This document shows positions 24,833 to 29,484 of a DNA stretch of 29,484 nucleotides, piece by piece. The notes under the pieces are model-generated. The model made no database searches and was not told the DNA's origin. It worked only from the letters and a program-made list of their open reading frames with translations. Position numbers and translations under genes: made by a program. Where the stretch lies: assembly GCA_002726865.1 (NCBI GenBank), contig PBSW01000060.1, positions 1 to 29,484 of the forward strand, given 5' to 3'. Source of the stretch: Candidatus Bathyarchaeota archaeon. GTDB lineage: Archaea > Thermoproteota > Bathyarchaeia > TCS64. Position 1 is the first letter of the stretch; each line of letters opens with the position of its first letter.

Positions 24833-25660
24833 TTGCGGATAATCATAAATTTTGACTTAGAGGGAGTAACGGGAGTAGTATTAGAGACAGAGCAGACAGG
24901 GAGATCCGAGCGGTTCTACGAGCAGAGTAGAGTCCTCTCCACAGGCGATATTAATGCAGTCGCTCGGGGAGCCGTCAAGGCGGGGGTAGATGAGGTCTAT
25001 CTTATTGACTCCCACGCGGGATGGGGTCAAAACCTGATTTTCGAAAAACTTGAAGAGGAAATCAGGTACCTGAATGGGAGATCTGCGAGTCGGCCCGTCT
25101 CTGTTATGTCTGAGGTCTATCAGAGCTGTGATGCAATATTTCTCGTTGGTTTGCATCCGATGAGAGGGACCCATCGGGGCGTCATAGAGCACACCTTCCT
25201 GCCGCCCATAAATGTCCTCCGGGTAAATGGGGTACCTATGGGGGAAATCGGCATAAACGCAGCAATTGCGGGACACTTTGGAGTCCCAATAGCCTTCCTT
25301 AGCGGGTGTAACAAAGCAGTAGAGGAGAGTAAAGCACATTTTGGGGACATTGAGACAGTGGAGGTCAAAAAAGGCCTAGGGCGGACATCCGCTATACTCT
25401 TACCCCCTACAATTTCATCTAAACTCCTAGAGGAAAGCGCAAATAGGGCTGTGAAGCGGATTAAGGATTTCAAACCATTCGAGATAAAGGAACCTACCAC
25501 GATTGAGATAGAGTTCCAACATACAGGGATGGCAGACGCAGCAGAAATGACTCCCTTTTCAAAGAGGGTTGATGGACTGACCCTTAAATTTGAGGGTCCA
25601 TTCCTAGAAGCATATAAAGCATTACAGTCAATGATAAGGCACGCCAGTTCTCAGAGATAA
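24833..25660 (+). CDS. D-aminopeptidase DppA-like, M55 family
   Basis: 275 residues. M55 enzymes are binuclear zinc peptidases that in Bacillus cut D-Ala-D-Ala-type peptides. Expected ligands are visible: FDLEG (Asp8, Glu10), IDSHAGW (His61), GLHPM (His108) and GEIGINA (Glu138), with His120 of EHTFLPP in the place of the catalytic His. The start is TTG at 24833; the nearby ATG at 24823 is out of frame and ends after ten codons. Homologues in archaea are widespread and not all are D-specific, so the name gives the family rather than proven specificity. With the class A-like serine hydrolase and the FAD oxidase it could contribute to use of D-amino-acid peptides from bacterial walls. Confidence 0.9.
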   Translation: MRIIINFDLEGVTGVVLETEQTGRSERFYEQSRVLSTGDINAVARGAVKAGVDEVYLIDSHAGWGQNLIFEKLEEEIRYLNGRSASRPVSVMSEVYQSCDAIFLVGLHPMRGTHRGVIEHTFLPPINVLRVNGVPMGEIGINAAIAGHFGVPIAFLSGCNKAVEESKAHFGDIETVEVKKGLGRTSAILLPPTISSKLLEESANRAVKRIKDFKPFEIKEPTTIEIEFQHTGMADAAEMTPFSKRVDGLTLKFEGPFLEAYKALQSMIRHASSQR

Positions 25661-25782
25661 GGTCTTTTCGTTCTACATCTATTGTACCCTTTTTTCAGAA
25701 ATGAATAAAGGGTTATTTTCTGTGAATTAGAAAAATTTATTTTTTTAAAATAAAAGAAAAGAGGAGGCGTTAACCTGACTCA

Positions 25783-26172
25783 CTACCCATGAATCCCTCT
25801 TGTCACATGACAAAGCTCCCAATCCTCATTGATGCCTGCCGTCTCCATTGGATAATGAACTTCTTGGTAAGCGTCATCATTCGGCAACTGAACCAGAATT
25901 AGACAGATATGACCTCCACTAGATTCGACCATGTTTTGAATATAGTCCTCAGGCGAATCTCTGAAACAGACCCCAACGGCTGAGATCTCCGAACGAAGCT
26001 CATACCTATTTCGATTTTTATAATTGCTACCTCCAAAAGATTTTATGAATTCTTATATAACCATTGCGATAATCCTGTCCCAACCTAACGTGTTTCTATT
26101 CTTAGCTATCAGATCGAAAATTTCAACACTCGCCTTAAGCTCCTCTCCCATCATCCAAATCTGGTCTGTCAC
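25783..26172 (-). pseudogene. Small element gene interrupted by one TAA (about 129 codons)
   Basis: A GTG at 26172 with a GGAGAGG ribosome site opens a frame that reads well for 39 codons (TDQIWMMGEELKASVEIFD..., GWDRIIAMVI). It meets TAA at 26055-26053, then continues in the same frame for 89 codons of protein-like sequence (YELRSEISAVGVCFRDSPED, GGHICLILVQLPNDDAYQEV) to TAG at 25785. One stop in an otherwise open 390-base frame, with the start one base after the preceding frame's stop, points to a broken gene rather than chance. Function is unknown. Sequencing error or programmed readthrough are alternatives. Confidence 0.55.
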
Positions 26173-26173
26173 T

Positions 26174-26353
26174 TCACATCGCCTCTCCGCTCACAAATAG
26201 GTCATCGATTGAAACATCTGTGAAATCTTCGTCATCCCTGTCCTTCTCAAGTTTGAATCACTTTCTAAGAATCACACACCGTCCCAAAGAAAAACCCCTT
26301 CTGTCTGTTCTCTCAGAGTATTTATCGGTGTGATAACAATCCCAATACCTCAC
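26174..26353 (-). pseudogene. Small element gene interrupted by one TGA (about 59 codons)
   Basis: Starts GTG at 26353. Thirty-one codons (RYWDCYHTDKYSERTDRRG, FSLGRCVILRK) precede TGA at 26260-26258. The same frame then continues for 27 acidic codons (FKLEKDRDDEDFTDVSIDDL...) to TGA at 26176, one base before the GTG of the next frame. The tight junction with the next frame supports its having been translated to the second stop. CGA to TGA would be the simplest change. No family recognised. Confidence 0.45.
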
Positions 26354-26404
26354 TATCCCAGCTCACGCCTCCCGCTCAACCACCCCCTCCTCTTGTAATG
26401 CCTA

Positions 26405-26444
26405 CGCCCTTCCGGGCGCTCGACGCATACGCAAAAAAATGCGT
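26405..26444. repeat. Two adjacent inverted repeats
   Basis: CGCCC-TTCC-GGGCG (26405-26418) is a GC-rich hairpin with a four-base loop. ACGCAT (26423-26428) and ATGCGT (26439-26444) form a second one around an A-tract. They lie upstream of the interrupted frame at 26353, in gene-free DNA, and may be an operator, a replication signal or a transcription stop. Confidence 0.5.
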
Positions 26445-26543
26445 GGGATGATAGTGGTTATTTCTAGTTTCAGGGATCATTATTTTATAATCTCCTATTC
26501 GAAAGGGAACAACCGTATCCTTATAAAACTTCCCTTATTGTCT

Positions 26544-26585
26544 CATTATAATCTCGTTATAATCTTATTATAATCTTGATAATCT
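26544..26585. repeat. 11-bp tandem repeat, three copies plus a shortened fourth
   Basis: Units of the form YRTTATAATCT occur at 26544-26554, 26555-26565 and 26566-26576, followed by TGATAATCT at 26577-26585. Each contains TATAAT/ATTATA. The array sits between the zinc-ribbon genes and the interrupted frames of the element. Iterons or repressor sites are plausible roles; a decayed multi-TATA promoter is another. Confidence 0.75.
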
Positions 26586-26615
26586 CTTTCTAACATCATA
26601 ATATTCGATTTATCA

Positions 26616-26858
26616 TTACTTCTCCCCCATGAAATCAGACAATCGACTCAGATGAAAAGATTTTCCACAATGCCCGCATTTTAAATTTCCGTCAAAGACC
26701 ACTCCCTCTTTCAAAGCGTATTCTACTTTCCGCGAACAACCGGGACAAATTGTGGTCAGCCACTGGGTTTTCTTTTCCTGAAATCTGGCCCGATTCTGGA
26801 GAGTAATTTTCTCATCTTCTAGTGCTCGTCGTTCAATATCATCGTAAAAATCACTCAT
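26616..26858 (-). CDS. Small zinc-ribbon protein with coiled N-terminus
   Basis: 80 residues. The first 32 are charged and helical (DDIERRALEDEKITLQNRAR), followed by a zinc ribbon with ligands CPGC (38, 41) and CGHC (61, 64). Proteins of this size and shape are common in archaeal viruses and plasmids and often bind nucleic acid or partner proteins. The ATG at 26858 is 12 bases after the stop of the next zinc-ribbon gene upstream, with a GGTG ribosome site, so the two are co-translated. No specific family recognised. Confidence 0.7.
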   Translation of the reverse strand: MSDFYDDIERRALEDEKITLQNRARFQEKKTQWLTTICPGCSRKVEYALKEGVVFDGNLKCGHCGKSFHLSRLSDFMGEK

Positions 26859-26870
26859 GGATTTTCACCT

Positions 26871-27038
26871 TTAACCCAACAGGAACATATGACGACGTTT
26901 TTCTGATTCGAGTTCTTTGAGTTTCTTCGTTCCTGGGTCTTGACGACAGAGTACACAACGGGGATTCTTTGACGGCTGATAGCTGGCTATAAACTCCGTT
27001 CCACATTTACCACACATATATCGAAAATTAGAACTCAT
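26871..27038 (-). CDS. 55-residue zinc-ribbon protein
   Basis: Short but well supported. The ligands are CGKC (9, 12) and CVLC (28, 31), followed by a basic, helical tail (DPGTKKLKELESEKRRH). The ATG at 27038 overlaps the stop of the membrane-peptide gene in the sequence ATGA, the classic four-base coupling, and the stop lies just before the next zinc-ribbon gene. Likely nucleic-acid or protein binding in the mobile element; exact role unknown. Confidence 0.7.
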   Translation of the reverse strand: MSSNFRYMCGKCGTEFIASYQPSKNPRCVLCRQDPGTKKLKELESEKRRHMFLLG

Positions 27039-27295
27039 TGTCGCCTCACTCTGACATATTCATATTCCTCGTCTTCGTCGTCATCCTCGTCTTTTCGCTG
27101 TAACCTTCTCGCCACCAGTTTGATTTTTTGTTGACCCCCGTTTAGCAGACGAAGAGCCAGACATAATAGAAAAAAACCAGTCAACGCTTCTCTGGTCACG
27201 GGCGACAGATTCCCTCCAAGGACATTCAGGAGATTCATAATGAAATTGGAGAACATCCCGAAAATCTGCCCAAAAATATCGACCACTTCGGACAA
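27035..27295 (-). CDS. Small membrane protein of the element
   Basis: 86 residues. Two hydrophobic stretches (about 5-28 and 38-52, GFFLLCLALRLLNGG) are followed by a basic patch, an acidic run (DEDDDEDEEYEY) and a basic end. The layout suggests one or two membrane helices with a charged cytoplasmic tail, as in many viral envelope or plasmid transfer peptides. It starts at TTG (27295) with GGAGG about seven bases upstream, and its TGA overlaps the next ATG by four bases. No family recognised. Confidence 0.6.
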   Translation of the reverse strand: MSEVVDIFGQIFGMFSNFIMNLLNVLGGNLSPVTREALTGFFLLCLALRLLNGGQQKIKLVARRLQRKDEDDDEDEEYEYVRVRRQ

Positions 27296-27340
27296 TATAG
27301 ATCCTCCAAGATCTTGTTTGCGAATCTGATTTTCCGAGCC

Positions 27341-27459
27341 TCACCTTCGAGATTTTGCCTGAATCCTCAAATACAATTCTCGACTTCTTTTAGCTCTGAG
27401 ATCTGAGCCTCAAGAATCTTGAACTCTTCTGACCCCTCATTATTAACCATTTTAATCAT
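27341..27459 (-). pseudogene. Interrupted coiled-coil frame of the element
   Basis: ATGs at 27459 and 27450 (in frame) open a helical, charged sequence (EEFKILEAQISELKEVENC) that stops at TGA 27369-27367. The same frame carries on in coiled-coil style (RQNLEGEARKIRFANKILED). Alternatively, one missing A near the AAAA run around 27388 would lead into a frame ending at 27341 (ELYLRIQAKSRR). Either way the gene seems broken. It lies 21 bases after the stop of the frame before it and upstream of the membrane peptide. Coordinates of the end are uncertain. Confidence 0.35.
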
Positions 27460-27480
27460 CTTAGAAAAAAATAAAAAATT

Positions 27481-27651
27481 TTATTCCTCAGGAGCCGGGA
27501 CTGAGAAATTTCTGCTCTTGATATATCTGCGGATTTCCGCGATTATGGTTTTTCTGACCTTTTTACTGAAACCATTTTCCGGCTGTGCTCATGATTGATC
27601 CTTAGGCTCGATTCCAGCTTTCCCGGATTCGCTGATAGCCAAAGTATTCAT
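27481..27651 (-). pseudogene. Interrupted small gene, first of the element operon
   Basis: ATG at 27651 with GGAG seven bases upstream. Twenty codons (MNTLAISESGKAGIEPKDQS) lead to TGA at 27591-27589. The same frame continues for 35 codons of basic helical sequence (FSKKVRKTIIAEIRRYIKSR) to TAA at 27483. A TATA-like stretch at 27706-27716 is placed to start transcription about 30 bases before this ATG. No family recognised. A second short frame (27694-27602, 30 codons) overlaps it and looks less likely. Confidence 0.45.
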
Positions 27652-27705
27652 TGTTGCTCCACGCGTATTGAACCAGATTGTGTCCTGAATTCATCTATCT
27701 TTTTT

Positions 27706-27716
27706 TATATATAATA
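27706..27716. promoter_or_regulatory. Symmetric TATA-like stretch between divergent genes
   Basis: TATATATAATA is near-palindromic. It could serve both the minus-strand element operon and the plus-strand methyltransferase fragment, whose ATG lies about 21 bases away and would then be leaderless. Confidence 0.4.
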
Positions 27717-27731
27717 AAGTATTAATTATCA

Positions 27732-28217
27732 ATGGAAAAGATTATGGCTGAACAAAATGAGAAATATATTTTAGGTAAATATTATACGCCTAGGTATCTT
27801 GTTGATTTAATAATAAGTTTGTGTGTTGATGACAATATAGAATATGTTTTAGATCCTTCTTGTGGAACAGGAAATTTCATAACAAGAATGTATTCATGGT
27901 TTAGACAAAACAATAATAAGTTAAAAACTAAAAATATTAGTGATTATATATGGGGATTTGATATAGATAAAAAAGCCATAGAAGTATTAACAAATAAAAT
28001 TAGAAACATGGATGATTATCCATTAATCACTGATTGTTTTCCCGAAATTTCAGAAGAAGAATTGAAAATAAGAGTATCCACTTCAAATAAATGGGAAAAT
28101 AGAATTCAATGGGTAAGGTTTGTTTTAATCAAAAAGGGAGAAATGAACAGTCCGAAGTGGGGTATATGGGGTATTACCGATCTTGGAAGAAAACGAGTAG
28201 TCCAACATACTTCCTAG
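27732..28217 (+). CDS. Chimeric remnant: N6-adenine DNA methyltransferase start joined to an Mrr-type winged helix
   Basis: 161 residues. Residues 13-50 (GKYYTPRYLVDLIISL, then DPSCGTGNF at 41-49) are the start of a restriction-modification adenine methyltransferase with motif I. The WGFDIDKKAIEVL strand follows, but the catalytic NPPY/DPPY motif and everything beyond are missing. From about residue 105, SEEELKIRVSTSNKWENRIQ, WVRFVLIKKGEM and SPKWGIWGITDLGRKRV match the N-terminal winged helix of Mrr-like restriction endonucleases, whose nuclease domain is also absent. The simplest reading is an internal deletion that fused two restriction genes. The gene is much more AT-rich than its chromosomal neighbours, which indicates foreign origin. 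Probably not functional as an enzyme. Confidence 0.7.
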   Translation: MEKIMAEQNEKYILGKYYTPRYLVDLIISLCVDDNIEYVLDPSCGTGNFITRMYSWFRQNNNKLKTKNISDYIWGFDIDKKAIEVLTNKIRNMDDYPLITDCFPEISEEELKIRVSTSNKWENRIQWVRFVLIKKGEMNSPKWGIWGITDLGRKRVVQHTS

Positions 28218-28384
28218 AATAATTTTAAGCGAGCTATAATTTCATGCACAGGCAAGGTCCTTTTCTTCTCTATGAACATTATTTTTCCTTTGAAGTAGTT
28301 TAAACCGAATCATTATTTTTTTTAAGAAACCTTTTAACAATTTGAATGGGTTATCCATGCTGTATAATCTAAGGTGAAAATGAT

Positions 28385-29484
28385 TTGAAACGGATCGGTA
28401 TTATTGGTGCTGGGATCATCGGTACTGCCCTCGCCTATCATCTCACGAAATGTGATGATGTTGATGTTATTGTCTTCGAAAAGAACCAGATTGGCTCGGG
28501 TACAACAGCAAAATCCGCTGGGACTTTATGCCTTATCGATGACTCACTGCCCTATGAGTTCTTCAAGCAGAGAGTCACATGCCTAAATACATATAAGAAA
28601 ATGAATGATGACACCCACGGGGAAAGCGAGTTTATTAAATCGGGGACACTCGTAGTAAGCCCTACTAAGGCAGAAATGAAAAGGGCGAAGCTGCACGTTG
28701 AGGCGAGTCAGCTAGCTGGATTCAACGCCAAGTTTATCGAGGATCCAGAGGGACTCGTAAAATATCTCCCAGACTTGAACTCTGAGGGACTACTCGGTGG
28801 AGCTTGGACTCCAGATGATGGTTACAATAACCCAACGGCTGCCTCACTTATCTATGCACGATGGGCAAGGGAGCAAGGAGCTAAATTCATCACGCACGCA
28901 AATGTGAATGGGATACAGACAAAAGACGGTGTGGTAACTGGGATACAGTCTTCGAAAGGAGATTACGAATTTGATACCGTGGTCTGTGCGGCTGGACCTT
29001 GGTCCAATAAGGTAGGTGCACTGGCGGGTATAGATCTACCTTTGGTTCATACCAAGGCAGAAGTGTTTATCTTAAAGACCACTGAGCCACTAGACTACGA
29101 GTTCCCAATACTCAAATATCCTAATTGGTATGCACGGTCAGAGGGTCGAGCAGTTTTTGTCTGCAAAAGCCATATGGCTATGGACTATGGGAAAGCCATT
29201 GAGACTGGGATCTGGGATCCTGATGAACTATCCCTCAGTGGGGGTACAGAGGAATACTTTTTCGACTTCCTCACAGACCGATTAGCAGAGAGTGTACCTA
29301 AACTTCTTGATGCTGAACTCGTGAACGACTGGCTGGGCTATAGATCGGTGACTCTTGACAAACTTCCCATAGTCGGTGAATCAGATGTAGAAGGTTTCCT
29401 AATTGCTACGGGCATGAGTGGCAATGGCGTAATCTTGGCCCCTGATACAGGGAGGATTCTCACCAACTATATTATGAATGATGA
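28385..29484 (+). CDS. FAD-dependent amino acid oxidase (DAO family), 3' end outside the window
   Basis: The frame runs open from the TTG at 28385 to the right edge (366 codons seen). An AAGGTG ribosome site at 28371-28376 precedes the start by eight bases. The dinucleotide-binding GAGIIG (residues 8-13) opens the protein, followed by VFEKNQIGSGTTAKSAGT, the DAO/GlpO hallmark after the second strand. CAAGPWSNKVG (about 200-210) and the C-terminal DKLPIVGESDVEGFLIATGM, then SGNGV, complete the FAD-binding half. Family members oxidise secondary or D-amino acids (sarcosine, dimethylglycine, glycine, D-amino acids, proline). The substrate is not deducible, though D-aminopeptidase and racemase-like genes nearby make amino acids a fair guess. 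Confidence 0.88.
   Translation, partial: MKRIGIIGAGIIGTALAYHLTKCDDVDVIVFEKNQIGSGTTAKSAGTLCLIDDSLPYEFFKQRVTCLNTYKKMNDDTHGESEFIKSGTLVVSPTKAEMKRAKLHVEASQLAGFNAKFIEDPEGLVKYLPDLNSEGLLGGAWTPDDGYNNPTAASLIYARWAREQGAKFITHANVNGIQTKDGVVTGIQSSKGDYEFDTVVCAAGPWSNKVGALAGIDLPLVHTKAEVFILKTTEPLDYEFPILKYPNWYARSEGRAVFVCKSHMAMDYGKAIETGIWDPDELSLSGGTEEYFFDFLTDRLAESVPKLLDAELVNDWLGYRSVTLDKLPIVGESDVEGFLIATGMSGNGVILAPDTGRILTNYIMND

Noticed and set aside
27081..27344. 87-codon minus-strand frame overlapping the membrane-peptide gene
   Set aside because: The competing frame has hydrophobic helices, a ribosome site and a four-base coupled overlap; this one has none.
25783..27694. TGA recoded as a sense codon (Trp or selenocysteine) in the element
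   Set aside because: TGA also serves as a normal stop in coupled overlaps of the same element (27037-27035, 26176), Trp is encoded by TGG, and one of the broken frames has TAA instead. No selenocysteine insertion structure was noticed.
1..29484. CRISPR array, rRNA gene or insertion sequence
   Set aside because: No regularly spaced direct repeats of 24-40 bases, no rRNA-like segment and no transposase or terminal inverted repeats were seen anywhere in the window.

Overview
The window is chromosomal DNA from an archaeon. This rests on a class I lysyl-tRNA synthetase, an archaeal informational cluster (Rpo7, Spt4, GTP-dependent dephospho-CoA kinase, S24e, S27Ae), a GfcR-type phosphoribosyltransferase regulator, two tRNA genes carrying short bulge-helix-bulge introns, TATA-like promoters, and frequent TTG/GTG starts. 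Intron-bearing tRNAs plus a rich amidohydrolase complement would suit a Bathyarchaeia-like or other TACK lineage, but that placement is a guess.

Left part (1-3.6 kb): the end of an M20 peptidase, an isochorismatase-fold protein and a phosphotriesterase-family amidohydrolase form a tight plus-strand operon. A solitary class A beta-lactamase-like serine hydrolase follows. Housekeeping block (4.0-9.1 kb, minus strand): lysS, then rpo7-spt4-dephospho-CoA kinase-rps24e-rps27ae with overlapping or abutting genes, then tRNA-Lys(TTT)-gfcR. A divergent tRNA-Gly(CCC) appears to carry two introns.

Catabolic island (9.3-25.7 kb): almost every gene is a hydrolase of C-N or ester bonds or a related enzyme. 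It holds an ATZ/TRZ amidohydrolase, three aspartoacylase/succinylglutamate desuccinylase paralogues, a membrane protein, an allantoinase-like enzyme with a ureidoglycine aminohydrolase-like bicupin (ureide/purine breakdown), an enolase-superfamily enzyme, and an NHL propeller resembling peptidyl-alpha-hydroxyglycine amidating lyase. It also holds two copies of a two-gene amidohydrolase_2 module, a methyltransferase, a nitrilase-family amidase and a DppA-type D-aminopeptidase. A DAO-family FAD oxidase at the right edge fits the same theme. Together they look like a salvage system for purine-derived ureides, N-acyl amino acids and possibly D-amino-acid peptides; the substrates are inferred, not shown.

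The most unusual structure is the duplicated amidohydrolase_2 module. Each copy pairs a protein with an intact metal site with a translationally coupled partner that has lost several metal or catalytic residues. The two copies face each other around the methyltransferase and nitrilase genes.

Right part (25.7-28.3 kb): a remnant of a mobile element. A minus-strand run of tiny genes (zinc ribbons, a membrane peptide) is interspersed with reading frames broken by single stop codons, and there is an 11-bp tandem repeat with nearby hairpins. A short AT-rich plus-strand gene joins the start of an adenine methyltransferase to an Mrr-type winged helix.
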